64,000 bases of DNA. Source: Lobulomyces angularis (lineage: Eukaryota > Chytridiomycota > Chytridiomycetes > Lobulomycetales > Lobulomycetaceae). The notes below the pieces were generated by a model. It was not told the DNA's origin, ran no database searches, and worked only from the letters and a program-made list of their open reading frames with translations. The DNA lies in NCBI GenBank assembly GCA_027604685.1, contig JADHYX010000006.1, forward strand, positions 62,001-126,000, written 5' to 3'. Positions 10,601-24,374 of this stretch are shown here, piece by piece; the stretch's first letter is position 1, and each line of letters opens with the position of its first letter. A program made the translations under genes and the position numbers.

Positions 10601-12654
10601 AAATATTGGATAATAAATAGATGGTTTCTTCATCAAATTTTACGTCTCTTGACCGCATATATTGAAATAACCTATCTACCTTCGTAATCGACGCATCAGA
10701 TTCCAAAATAAGTTCAAAAGCCGTGTTGTAATGATCTGTGGTGAAATTCAAACCTTTTTCAGTTGAAGTTTGATAAAATAATTTAGCATTCGATTCAGAT
10801 GACAACAAAAATACTCCCATTAAATTTAAATAAGTAATACGATCTGGTTGCACATTACAAGATTCCATCATATCAAATGCTTTAACAGCGCTATTCACGT
10901 CGGTATGGCTCTTAATCCATATATTCAAAATAGCAACATTTGGAACAATTTTGAAATCTTTCAATTTTTTAAAATAAAATATTATACTCTGTTTGTCATT
11001 GATACTTTCCAAAAATTTAAAAAGCCTTGTGAATAAGTTAATATCAGGGTCCTTAATTAAGGAAAAAAACTTAAAATATTCCCTTGACATTAAGTTTTTA
11101 GAAAGATAGTCTAGAATCAAGTGCAACTGATTGCTATGCACTGCAATTTGAAGAAAATTCGAGATAAAATTTTTTAAATTCACTTCTACGTCACCCAAAG
11201 TCTAAAAAGAAAATTAATTAGAATCAATAACGATACTTAATAGTTACATTAATACCTGGGGCATCCACCAACAATTTTTGGAGTTGAAGATTGCGAGTAT
11301 GTGTAATACTATTAACAGCAACAAAATTTTCATCGATATAAAGATCAATCTTTTCTAAATATACTTTTAAAAGAACACTCCAACTCATATCCAGAATCAA
11401 GTTATTTGATATCAATATCTTTATGTAAGTTTCCAGTTTGTAAAAAAACTTATTTCGATAATAGTATTCTAAAATGAAAGCATTATTGGCTTTGTTTGGA
11501 AATAAATTCCTTGACAGCATTTCCTTTAAATAATTTTCGGCTTTCAAAACTTGGTTGCTGATTAAAAGTGCATTGATTAGTGAATTGTAGGAAGCTGCAT
11601 CTGGTTGTAGGCCGTTCCTCGAAATTTCTTTAAAGTAAAACTCGGATTCTGTAGCGTTAACGGTGGAAAACGCTTGTATCAAACAATTAAAATGAAACTT
11701 ATTAGGTTTGATGTGATGTTCCATAATTCCAAATAAGAAATCCTTCACTGATTCTATATCGTTATTAACGGAAAAATAATTAATTAATGTAGAAAAGCTT
11801 AAGTCTCTAGAAATGTTTTTTGCCATCATGTCTTTTAAATAAAAATCAATTTGGTGATAGTCTCTAACTTCAGCGCAGTATTTAATTGATGCATCGTATG
11901 CATAAGCAGCAGGTTGAAATTTGTTATTTATCATATATCTGCAAAAATACTCCAATTTTCCAAACCGCTTTTCTTTAAAACAAGCAGCAATTATTACATT
12001 AAATGTTTCGCTATTTGGTCTAACATCGTTAAATTGTGAATCGTTAAATAATTTTATAACCATAGAAGATTGAGAGTGTTCCAAGTAACAATTCATCATT
12101 CTATTGTAAATGTAAATGCTTGGCTTTATTTTAGCAGTGAGCAGACAACCAAAGTAGTAGGTTACTTTTCTTCGATTTAATGAAATTGTGTAATGGTTAA
12201 TAAGTGGTAGATAATGTGAAATACTTGGATATTTAATTGAATTCAATAAAGTTGACAAATTTTCCTCACACTCATTTGCTGCTAAGAATGCCAGATAATA
12301 ACCAGTGATTGAAGGTGAAACCTTATTTTGTGCAGATTTATAGTTAAAATAACTAATTACCTCTTTTATAGTGGAATAACCAGACTGCATCATGAACATC
12401 AGTTTTGAATCAGACAAGTTGGAATCCTCCAGCAAAGATACAGTTTTCGTTGATAAATCACTCTCAGGTATTTTATCTTCAGTAAGTTTTTTCTCGTTAA
12501 TGGTTACCACTGTATAAACGTTTGAAAAAAAACGTTTAAGAGATGTCCCTTCAGTTGGCGGAAGGTTTTCTGATGAAAATTTTAGACTTTTATGAGGGAA
12601 CTACGCAAGAACAATTTATTAGATCGTTGTAAAAGGCTGAATTATTACATACAT
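7633..12654 (-). CDS. very large pentatricopeptide repeat (PPR) protein, about 1,628 aa
   Basis: PPR proteins bind single-stranded RNA, usually organelle transcripts, one base per ~35-residue helical hairpin. Three long open frames join as one gene: exon 1 12654-12649 (Met-Tyr), exon 2 12600-11248, exon 3 11201-10323, exon 4 10281-7633. The introns are 48, 46 and 41 nt (gtaata/gtaact/gtaact...tag), all in phase 0. The N-terminus is basic and Ser/Thr-rich, fitting mitochondrial import. At least 30 P-type repeats can be picked out by eye, densest and most regular in the last 750 residues (e.g. FTYNILLSCYSKLADAKKVD, VTYNTLIASAIKDDVVKAFR). No extra catalytic domain (SMR, DYW, PRORP nuclease) is visible. 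The best repeats often pair Asn at the base-selecting position with Asp at the repeat end, which in the plant code prefers U. Target unknown. Confidence 0.85.
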
Positions 12655-12908
12655 ATTTTTTTAAACCATTTAAAAAATAGTAATTTGATAATGTTATCAT
12701 ACCAATTTTGGTTTGTTACACGAAACTAACTTGAATCAAAATTAAATATTTTTAAAAAAATCACAATTTTGCAAGGTTTTTTACACACTTTGATAGCTAT
12801 ATTTATTAATATTTAAAGTTTTTTTTTTCTCATAATAATTTTATTTCACATCTTTTTATTTGATGTTGTATACTTTGACTCTTCATAGGGTCAATATAAT
12901 GTGTTGGT

Positions 12909-14239
<1,331 letters not shown>

Positions 14240-14418
14240 ATTTAACAGTTTCAACTATCACCCAGTGTTATCTTTGCAACGATTGTATTTATATATAATT
14301 TTAAAAACTACAGATTTTTTTTTAATAGATATTAGACAATTGTTAATTTACCTATTTTTGTGTAAAATGCAAAAATAAAAAGTTTGAAAGACAGGGTTTA
14401 CAAGGTTTTTTGCAGAAG
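14240..14418. promoter_or_regulatory. 179-bp bidirectional promoter, TYMS / POLD2
   Basis: Only 179 bp separate the two start codons, so both promoters must lie here or overlap the coding sequence. Both products are needed in S phase, so shared control is plausible. I looked for MCB (ACGCGT) and E2F-like (TTTSSCGC) sites and found no exact match. Confidence 0.5.
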
Positions 14419-16146
14419 ATGAAGAGATTTGAAGTAGAAAAAAATTCATACTTAATTAATAATAGGTTTTTACTTTCAAATCCAACCTACACGCAGCAGT
14501 TTGCGAACATTTACTATAATAGACTAATGCTTTCCTCTATTCAGCTTTCTCATCTTGATAGTCGAAAAATCATTGACTTAGGAAACAATGAAAAAGCCTG
14601 GATTATTGGTAACTAATATAATTTTAAACGTGTACCTGCAAGAATAATTTAAAATTCTTTGTACTTGTTAATATAAAAATACCATAAATTAGGAACTATT
14701 TACTGTGAGATGAAGTTAAAACCAAACATCCTAAATGAACTGGTTCACAACACGCATTCCTCCCAGGTCGATAGCAATTTAATGAAGTTCACTAATGAAG
14801 ATGATATTTACGTGGTTGAGGATGAATCTGCCAGGTACAGTCAATATGTTACAAATTTTCCCAATGTTTTTATTTAAGTATCTATTTAACGTTTTATAAA
14901 TATAACTAGAATTGAGCTTTCAGGTGAAATATTGAAAAACGAGAAGTTAGTGACAGGGGTAACTTGTGGACTCTTTGGCTTTCAAGATGAAGATGGAAAA
15001 TTTAATGTTTCCGATATTTCATTTCCTAAATTGCGTAATTGTTAAAATGTTTTGTTCATATTTAATTTTATTAGAACCACAATCAAATATAAGTTGTTCT
15101 GATATCTGGGTTGCTTTAATTAGCGGTTTAAATCTTGGTAATCCCTCCTCAATGAACATCAAACTTCAGTTGTTAATAGACTACTTAGATGGTGAATTGG
15201 GCACTCATGACGTAAGTACAAATTAAGTAAATTTATCAAGTTATTATCTAATTACTGTTTATCAGGATCAACAAGAAAACTGTAACTTAACCCGAGTGGT
15301 ATTTGCTGGAAATACCTTAAGTAAGCCAAAATTTGTTGAACACGATTTAGAAGAAAAAAAGGTAATAATTCTCTCGCAAGTTTAAGTATATTAATTTTCT
15401 TTATAATGTAGACGAAAAGATTTGGAAATGATTATACGCCGTTGGATACAAGTCCTATAAAAACGTTAGATTCATATTTGAAACAACTATCAACATCAAT
15501 GAGCGTTGACATAATGCCTGGAATTAATGATCCAACAACTACTACTTTACCACAACAACCGATAAATACAGGATTGTTTCCAAAATCCTCTCCTTATGAA
15601 ACTTTCAATACAGTAACGAATCCGTATATGTTTGAACTGGAAGGCGTAAGGTAAGAAATACGTGCTGTGCAATATTGTATTTACATTAACGGTTGTAAAG
15701 TTTCTTAGGAACTTCGGGACAAAATATTGATGACATCTTTAGATGCAGTAACATGATAGACAGATTAGAAATTTGTGAAAAGACTTTGCTTTGGGGTCAT
15801 ATTTGTCCTACAGCTCCAGATACTTTATGTTAGTTTTTTATTTCTTTTTTTTTAATATTTCTCTAGGGTGCTATCCGTTCAAAGATGATGATCCTTTTAT
15901 TTTAAAACAAAAACCTCATGTGTATTTTGTAGGAAATCAGCCAAGTTTTGAAACCAGAGTTGTTGAAGATGGTATATGTATTTTCATTTTGTTGTACTTA
16001 AAATTTTAGAATTGGGATCAAAAACGAGGATAATACTAGTTCCTTCTTTTGATGAAACAAAGACTTTTGTATTGTTAAATTGCAATACATTAGAATGCAA
16101 AAGCATCACTATTTTAGACGAAATTGAAGAAAAAATTGAACGATAA
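14419..16146 (+). CDS. POLD2: DNA polymerase delta small subunit (POLD2 / Pol31)
   Basis: The B-subunit of DNA polymerase delta, which bridges the catalytic subunit to other subunits and is also found in polymerase zeta. Start ATG 14419 ([12 protein letters not shown]), stop 16144-16146, about 440 aa in roughly ten exons. An N-terminal OB-fold region ([18 protein letters not shown]..., [14 protein letters not shown]) is followed by the inactive calcineurin-like phosphoesterase domain. Signatures: [70 protein letters not shown]. At one junction the predicted residue is Trp where the family has Gly (PDTLGCYPF), so that splice site may be slightly off. Confidence 0.94.
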
Positions 16147-16342
16147 AATTCCACTGCCTAATCAATTACAGAAGTATTAACGAATTTTTTAAAAAATACT
16201 ATTTTTTTCTCCTTTTGTAAAGATATAGAGTAATGTATACTTTTTAAATTAATAAAGTTTAAATTTATCGACAATATATTAAATATTACTATGACCGGTA
16301 TTGTAAATACAATGCTTTTTATAAATATAATGAAAGTTTCCT

Positions 16343-19300
16343 TTATGACAGCAGTTCTCTTCGTTGTTTCTCAATCATTTTTTCCAAATGATTATTCTTT
16401 ATGAGCATTTCATCAATTTGCAGTCTTAAGGAATTAATTATTTCTTCTTTCCCTGCTACAGTTTTTTTTACTTGTTCCTCCACAATAGAAAATGTAGATT
16501 CCTAAAAAAAAAAAAGTTAAACATAAATGCAGAATTCTTATGGAAATACCTTCTGTTTTGTTATCTCAATCATTTCATTTTGATGTTTTCTCTGTAGAAT
16601 GTCAAGTTGATTTTTAAAATTATCTATTTCTTGTTGTAAGTTTTTATTGAGCTGTTCTTTTTTCTCTAATTCCGACTCAAATTCCGTTCCTGAATAATAT
16701 TAATTGTTATGTAAACTAGAAGTATAAGCAATTGACATACTTATTAAGTCAGATAAAGCGGTTTCATCAACTTGTAGTCTATCAAGGCTGTCTTTTTGTT
16801 TCTTAATAGTATTCTCCTAAAATAATAACTTTATACAAAAAAAAAATTATTTGGATTATTTACTTTTGCTTGCTTAGAGTGTTGTAAAATTAACACTTCT
16901 TTTTCTAATTCCATATTTCTCTCCTCGCAAGTCTTCAATTCGTTTTTTGTTTTTAAAATTTTATCGAGAGCTTGACGATGAGAATCCCTTAATTCTTTCA
17001 GTTCTTCACTTTGCTCCTGTCTTAATTTTTCTAATTCCAATCTGTGCCTTCTCTCGACTTCGCTGTTTCCGCTACCAGATTCACTTTCTAGACGCTGTAT
17101 AATCATTTCTATTTCTGAATCTCTTTCTTTTAACAGTTTTTCTTTGAAAGTTTTCTATTGTTTTTAAGGTGTGAAAAATTCAAATTCTTTATTTTTATTA
17201 CTTCTCTGCATCTAATTTCTCCTTCTTGCTTTTCCATGTACTGCTTCTGCCAATCTTCCTTCTGTGCCATCAGCTTTTCTTGTAATGCATGAAGCTATAT
17301 TGATAAAATAACCAGTATTAGTGTGGTTCTTTCCTTGAAAAATTTTACTTCGTCTTGGTGTCTTTTTCTCATGTTTTCGGAATTTTTATCATTTTCTAAT
17401 CTTAACTCTGCCAGTTCGTTTCTTAAACCCTCTACAATATTTTTCAATCTCGATTCTTCTGTCCTTCTTTCCTCCTTTGCTATTTCACTGCTTATTTGCT
17501 TTTGCTCATTGAATTCCGATAAAAGTTTTCGCTTTTGTTGTTGAAACTGAAAAAATATAAATAATCAAGTAGAATATTAGTTATAATTACTTCCATTTCG
17601 TCCCTCTCTAGTTGTTTTTGATATCTTTGCCTTGCAAATTCCCTCTCTTCTTCACAAGCTTTTTGTCGTTCTCCAACAATCCTATCACGAACGTTTGCTA
17701 GTTGACGTTGATGCTGGTCAATTAGTAGATCTTTCTCTTTTGAAAATTCATCCCGAAGTTTTTCTTCTAACTGTCTCAGTTGCAGTTTATGATGCTACAA
17801 AATTACAAATTAAATTACTTAATTTTAGGAATACCGCCAGCATTCTTTGAATTTCTGGTTCTAATCCTTTCACCGTTTGATCTTTGATCAACTTTGTTTT
17901 TTCACTAATCCATTTATCTCGTTTAACTTTTTCCGTAGCTTGCCAAAGTTCCTTCTGTTGCTTTATTTCTTTCAGATGTTGTTCTTCAATACTTTTGCAC
18001 TTTCAGAAATATTAAAATATATTTTTCATACAAAACAGCATGTATGTACCTTTTCTTTGAAACCTTTTTCTATTTGCTTTACTTCTTCTGTTAAATTTTC
18101 ACATTTTTTTCCTAAATCGTCTTTTTCTAATAATAATTTATCAATGAAACCTAAATGTCTTTTAATGATGGTTTCATATTCTTTCTTTTGTAAGCTAGTT
18201 TTAGATTTTAAGTCCTTTTTGCTGAAGTTAATTTAGCATCAAAAAATACAAAATAGAATTTAATTTAATTATACTATTGATTTGCATTTTCTTTATTTTC
18301 TTCTTTCAGTCTCTTAATTTCAGTTTTAAAAGCAAGTATAGTCTGAGTTTTTTCTTCTAGTTCCAATTGCTGCCCAATGATTTTTGCTTTAACCCCATCA
18401 AAGACGGCAGCTACAACAAGAATTATATGAAAAGAAGAAAAAAAAGTAACACTGCTACCTGTTCCAAAACTACTTGCCTTATAACTGTGAAATATAATTT
18501 AACTAAAATTAAAAATTTCATAAAACATACGGTTCGGTAAATGCATCAGCGTTAATTGACGTAGCATTCTTTTCTATTACTAACTTACTTTTTTTTTTTT
18601 GATCATCATCTTCAACGTTTTTTAAAAATCCTAAAATCCTTTCAATTCTTTCGTTTGTTTGCTCTTCCTGTATCAAACTCTGGCTATAATTGGAATCTGC
18701 TTCTAAATTTTCTTCTTTGCTTTCTGTGGAATAAGATGAAACACTTTCGTTTTTTGTGTCTGTACGCGATCTGGATTTGACACATGAGTTTACATTTGTC
18801 TTACTGCGATTTTCCCAAGTGGAATCTGCGGAAACTTTATTCGAAATTGTGGACGAAGTTTTGGTAGAATCGCTTGTACAAGTTCTACTGCGAACTTTAA
18901 GGTTTTTTAGGCTTTTATTGGATGTATACTCATTAATTACTGGTTTATTTGATTCAAAACAAAATTTGCCTTCGGCTTGCATTGTTGTCAATTTTTTCGT
19001 TGCTTCAGGTTTAAATCTAATATCGCTATTTATTTCTTTAGCATTCTGTGCTCTGCAAAACAAATTTAAGAAAAGACAAAGTCGAAACTTCAGTTTACCT
19101 TATAGATTGCACGCTTTCTGTATCTGAAAGTTTTTCTCCAATAATTGAATCCACATGTGCTACCTTATCCTCCTTACAAGGAATCTCTGTAAAATTTATT
19201 TGGGAATACCTACAATAATATTTTAGAGCTGCAATGCGTATAATAAGCTACCTTGGTGAAGGTATATTCTTACAACCCGGAGGGAGAGAATCCCCTCCAG

Positions 19301-20382
19301 GCTTTCTTGTAACTGTATTATGATAAGAGTTTTCATTAATGCTATTCAAACTATCTTCCCATTCATTAATTGTTGAAGTTCCACTGAGTGCATTTCCAAG
19401 CGGGATGTCGTAGTCACTTTTCTTTATTTTGGTAGTGCTGTAATGTGATTGCAAAGTGTGACTTTCTTGTAAGTTGTCAAAGCATACTTCTTCGAAAAAA
19501 TTTTTACTACCATTTAACTCTAAAGTAGTTAACTCAATTTCCGCATTTCCATCACTTCCTTGAATAATGCAATCTTTATCAGCGAGTTCGCTGTTTTTCC
19601 ACTCTCGTTTATTGATATCTTGTTGAAGATTGGAATTTAAGTTGTGTTTAACGTTACTAAAGCTTTCATTTTTTCCTAAAACCCAATTGTATACTTGCTG
19701 AACATTGTCATTAGAAAATTCTTCATGTTTTGGCTGCGATTTTTCCTTACATAAATCTGTGAAATCGAGATAATTTTCGCTTTGATCTTCTTGCAGTTCA
19801 ATTAAAGTTTCCATGCTAGAATTTTCAGATTTATGTCGAAGAAATTCTTTTAATAGCTCCTACGATTTAATATATAAGTATTATAATTTAAGTAATATAG
19901 CTGATTTTGATTACATCTTTTACTCGTTTTGCACTATCTTCCCGTCTTTTCTTTACAATATCTTTATTTGTTAGTGTACTATTTACCTCCGTACAAGGTT
20001 GGAATTTTTGCCTTAATTTTTTCCAGTTCGATACTTCTCCAATCTTCATATTACTGGTTTGCTGTTGTATGACTGAACTTATCAAGTTTTTTCTTTTCAA
20101 AATAATATTTCTATACCACACTTGAATTTTTTTTGCATTTGAATCCAAAATCGAGAGAAAATCTGAACCGACTTCACGTAATATTTTGTTGTTGTTTACA
20201 GATGGTCCTTGTTTTGAAATAGAAAACGACTTAAATTTTTTGTTGCTTTGGGGTATTTTATTTTTTGCTTTTATGGGTATATTGCCAGTGCCTTTTCTTG
20301 TTGTATTTAATTTGGAATTTTTACTCTCTGTTTTAGTTGAAGTCGAATTTGTTACTAAGAATGAAACGCTGGTTTTTTTCAT
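16343..20382 (-). CDS. CEP131: CEP131/AZI1-like centriolar satellite and cilium protein
   Basis: CEP131 is a coiled-coil protein of centriolar satellites and the basal body, needed for cilium or flagellum formation. Start ATG 20382 (MKKTSVSFLVTNS), stop at 16343, about 1,100 aa in some 15 exons, close to the human length. A disordered, Ser/Lys-rich N-terminal half carries an IQ-like helix (AKKIQVWYRNIILKRK). The C-terminal half is continuous coiled coil. Strong family blocks: RHLGFIDKLL, WISEKTKLIKDQTVKGLEPE, a QRMLA-type heptad run, FARQRYQKQLERDE and RHRLELEKLRQEQSEELKEL. Its presence argues that the organism builds a flagellum. Several long plus-strand frames overlap it and are shadows. 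Confidence 0.9.
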
Positions 20383-20641
20383 AATGGTTTCTTTTGTTTA
20401 TAATTTTAAACCCCGAAAAAGTAAACGCGAAAAATTTTACAAAGCTGTTTTCCATTCAAAAACTACCTATTGTGGCTGTTTTTGGTTTTAAAAATCTATT
20501 ACTAACAAATAGTAGCGAAATCTTATGAATTAATGCAACATTGCTGCAATTTTTTGTTGCAAATAAAAAACCATTTAAAAAGTTATTTTAATTATATAAG
20601 AATTAAAAAAAATAGTTTTCAGAGAAAAAGAGCTATATAAA

Positions 20642-23251
20642 TTAGGAAGTTTTCGTTTTTAAATCGAACATGGTATTAAAACGAGAACCTGGCCTAGAAA
20701 AGTATATAGTATCAAGTAAATTTAAGGATTTTCCTCCTAAATTTAACATCCCTAAGTATCCGTTTGACGTAACCCTTATGCTATGGAGATATTAAAACAA
20801 ATACAAGTAAAAAAAAACTTACTAATGACAAAATATGGCTATCACTTGAAAAACGTTATTCCTTTTGGGATACACATCCCATATAGTTTTACCTTCTACA
20901 ACTAAATTATAATGCGGGGGTAATTTTGAATAATGTCTGATTTGTATACTTTTCGATGGATCTAAAAAAGTGCTCAATTTAACATTTAAAGTTATATTCA
21001 ATTTAAAGTTCCTTACCTGGCTTTGAATCAACGCTTAAAAAATATTTGCTTAAAAATGGGTGTGAACCTAACATTGCACTATTTTCTCCTGGCATACTCG
21101 CGTCCAAAAATGTACAAAATAAACTCATTAACAATTGAGCATCAGTGGGGAAGAGATCACTGTTGAAGGGTCTATTTAAGTAGCTTCCACCAGAGTTCCA
21201 GTTAAAAGACGATAAGCATCCACCTTGAGCCAAATCTTTAGTGTATTAACAACAAATTCAAGAAATAGTGATTTATAGGCATACCATTTATTCTATTGAC
21301 TATGTAGCCCCTGCAAGATGAATCAAAAACACACAAATAATTTTCTAACTTAAATCTTTCTTGCACTACTGGCAACTATGTGAGACATAAATCATTTTTT
21401 TTATTTATAATGAAAAATTACATGAAAATATCTTTGGGCAAGTTCTGAGAAGCTGCCAATTTTGGCGTTAGTTTGATTCGCGGGCATTTGAGCCTGACTA
21501 GATCCAAATAAACTACTCTTTGGGGCCAAGGCGTTGCCAACACCAAATAAACTGCTAGCAGCTGGATGTTTTGTTGGTGAAATGGAACTATTTGAGGTAG
21601 TACTAGAGACCAGTCCAGTGCAACAATGTAAACAATTAAACTCGGAAATATTATTCGCCTTAAATTCAGAATCCACCACTTCAATTCGCTTGGAGAGCGG
21701 TACTATAACTTTTAACGACAACCACTACAATTTCATCCAAATTAATTTTTTATAGTAAAACTGTTTACTTACTCTCCTAATTCCTTCTGTCCATTCATCA
21801 ATTACATCATGAATATTTAATTCCTTCAAAACCTATTTTTCAAATATTAACCCAGATTTTTTTCTCAAGTCTTACATCACTAGGATCTTTCACAACCAAT
21901 CCACCTTCGACTCTCTCCTTTATTACAATACCGCTATTTAATCTTTTGGCAGACATAAACTTTGGTAAGTTAGTTGCATTTTTCGAAGCAAATTGAGCTA
22001 TAGTGTTAAAAAAGGAATTTTCCTTCTGTTTATCTTGATAGGTGGCGTGGGGCAACACTTTAATAGATATAAGTTAATGAAAATTCATTTCTAAACTATA
22101 CTTTGAGGCTCCGATTCTGCAAATAAATTCTCCAGCTCTCTTTGGTCTGTTATTGGTTTATTATCAGAACTTGCTGAAAGAAAAAAAATTTAAAGAATTT
22201 AGAGAATGTAAATATATTACGAGATGCTCCAACAAAGACAGTGAAAACCGAAGGACTTTTTAATGGGGTTTGTTGTATAAATTTATTTATTGAAGTAGAA
22301 ACATTTTGCTTTGACAATGGCGAGGAGGCTACTTTTCTTTGAGAAAGTATATTCGGAGTTTCCGATAGAGTTTTTCTTGGAGATTTTACCTATGTAAATA
22401 AAAAATATTAGCTATTGATACTTTCAATACTAACTGGTGAATGTCTTGGAGGTTTAACTTCAGTTGACACTAAATCTTTGATAAAGTTGCGTTTTTGGTT
22501 TGCGGTAACTTCTTTTGAATTTTTGACAAAGAACTCAATACTGCTAGATTGCTTTGGTGAATACGACGCACTTCGTGTGTTTTCTGCGTTACTACAAATG
22601 AACGATGCTAATTAAGAAATTTAAAAACGTTAAAAAAGTTACCCGGATAACAAAAATTTCAGTAAATTCAAAGATAAATTTAGTATCAATAGTGTAAAAA
22701 TTATTCTATCCACATAAAAGTAACCTTTTTTTAAATTAATTGTCAACGCCTTTGTTGCTGTAAGGTGCTTTGATAGCGATTGGCAAATTTTTCTAAATTT
22801 GGTTAAATACTTAACGTTAAAAAAAGTAAAAATAAGGCACTTCTTACGTTTCCCATGTACATTTGTAGTAAACATATAAAACTAGAGAAAGGAAATTGTA
22901 GATTCCAAAATTTTTATCCTCAAAAGTGTATTGATTAACCCAAATATTATTTAAGGAAGGATGAAACCAAACTCCAAAATGAAACTTTTCATTTTTAGTT
23001 GAAGAAACGGCGGGGTCTTCTTTGTTTAAAACTAACCTTTCAGTGGAATTCTCAATTGAAGGACTGAGATCATTATTATAAGGAGATCTATTGCTATTAT
23101 CTTGCTGCAACTGCTGTAAAGGTGAAGATCTCCTATTCATAAAATCACGTTCCTTGAGATCATTGGGACTAAAATGACTCGGTATACGATATTGGTTACC
23201 TTGTTGCTTAATAGGTGTTGCGAAAGGAGAACGAGTTTCTGAGGGATTCAT
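20642..23251 (-). CDS. TMEM209: TMEM209-like nuclear envelope membrane protein
   Basis: TMEM209 is a nuclear-envelope protein linked to the nuclear pore (Pfam 'cytochrome B561, N-terminal'; no cytochrome activity is implied). Start ATG 23251 (MNPSETRSPFATPIKQQ), stop at 20642, about 680 aa in roughly 12 exons. After an ~80-residue polar N-terminus come two hydrophobic segments (around IYNFLSLVLYVYYK and IIFTLLILNLSLNLLKFLL), then a long Ser/Pro-rich linker. The conserved C-terminal part reads YIVNRINDLAQGGCLSSFNW, DLFPTDAQLLMSLFCTFLDA, LPPHYNLVVEGKTIWDVYP, RNNVFQVIAIFCHYI and GYLGMLNLGG, matching TMEM209 from animals. The large polar N-terminus before the membrane hairpin is unlike the animal protein; a different start cannot be ruled out. 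Confidence 0.82.
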
Positions 23252-23558
23252 GATGTAAATTGGAAAGTACGTAGATTTAAATATTTGAATTTTTTCGAAA
23301 TCCATTAAGTATGGTTTTGTGATATTATAAAATTCTAACAAGCATTAAGAACCTGAACTAGTTTTTCAATTAATAATTTAAAAATTTGATTTTATCGTTT
23401 ATAAAAATACATAGATTTTACTACACATTGTATTCATCGAGAATAAACTCCATTTTCAATTGACACAATGCATAATTCAATATTTTAAAAAATATATTTT
23501 TTTTGAAAAAAGTTTCATTGCAATAAAGTAAAATTAAAAAATTTAAAAGAAAAAAAAA
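23252..23558. other. 307-bp spacer, TMEM209 promoter side to Rho-GDI 3' side
   Basis: AT-rich with no coding signal seen. An in-frame extension of the TMEM209 frame upstream of its ATG exists (to about 23341) and contains another Met, so the start of that protein could be slightly further upstream. Confidence 0.4.
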
Positions 23559-24374
23559 TTAATCCCAATCTTTCTTAATATCAAAACTCCAAGAAAATTC
23601 TAAGTGTGGATGAAGGTCATCATCAATAAATCTACTTTTAACGTCATAATGGCCTCTAGCTAACATCCCTGAAGGAGCTTCTTCAGGTAAAAATTTTTTT
23701 TCATAGGGAGTAGGTGACGGCCCATAACTTCCCAGCATTTCTTCCATTTTATCCACTAAAAATAAGGTTAGTTACTACAAAAATACTAAGTTATGAAAAG
23801 CTTACTTTTAATTCCTTTACGCTTGACAACATGAATGTATTTTAATCCAGAAATAACATCATTATTCACTCTGATAAATAAAAATAAATCGAAAATATAA
23901 AAAATTATTACTTAAATTTAACCTTCAAGCGATATTCAACTCCTTCCTTAATTGTCATCTGCTGTTTCTTCAATGCTTCGATATGCTCTTCATAACATTA
24001 ATTTTTTAAGTAGAAAAAATTTACCCGCAGTTGAGAGCTCAATAACGACATCAGGCCGCCCGGCTACCTCCATTGCCAAAGAAAGAATAACAACTTTGCG
24101 ACTGTCTCCACCTTTTACAAAATTTAGAAAGCAAATAAAAAGTAAGCTTAAACCTGCGGTGGTAGTAGCACTAGCCGTGAGACCTAGCGACTCTTTCCAT
24201 TTGCGAAGAGATTCTGGAAAAAAAATTGAAATTAAGCAAAGATCAATGTTTTTTACCATCCCCTGCATCCAGCTGGGCAAGTTCCTCAGCCGTTTTTTTT
24301 ACTCCAGCTTTATAACCTGTAGTTGCAGATGGGTTTAAATCATCAGTGCTTTCACTTATGTTTGGGTTTGACAT
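23559..24374 (-). CDS. RDI1: Rho GDP-dissociation inhibitor
   Basis: Rho-GDI extracts prenylated Rho/Rac/Cdc42 GTPases from membranes and keeps them inactive in the cytosol. Start ATG 24374 (MSNPNISESTDDLNPS), stop at 23559, about 198 aa in six exons, the usual family length. The N-terminal regulatory arm contains DAGDESLRKWKESLGL. The immunoglobulin-like prenyl-binding domain shows VEYRLKVKFRVNNDVISGLKY, VDKMEEMLGSYGP, EEAPSGMLARGHYDVKS and the terminal LEFSWSFDIKKDWD. All are characteristic. The gene is complete and unremarkable. Confidence 0.96.

Noticed and set aside
7633..12510. Three separate PPR genes in tandem
   Set aside because: The gaps carry typical donor, branch and acceptor signals in matching phase, and the second and third frames have no ATG start near their beginnings; one spliced gene explains them.
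18756..19127. 123-codon plus-strand frame across CEP131 exons
   Set aside because: Antisense shadow of a Ser/Glu-rich coding region; hydrophobic content follows from the complement.
20672..20797. 41-codon plus-strand frame starting ATGGTATTAAAACGAG
   Set aside because: Overlaps the last exon of the TMEM209-like gene on the other strand, whose conserved C-terminus (GYLGMLNLGG) accounts for the open frame.
21842..21860. Apparent 19-nt micro-intron (GTTAATATTTGAAAAATAG) in the TMEM209 gene
   Set aside because: A better donor (GTAAGA) lies 24 nt upstream in the same phase and gives a normal 43-nt intron with the same acceptor.
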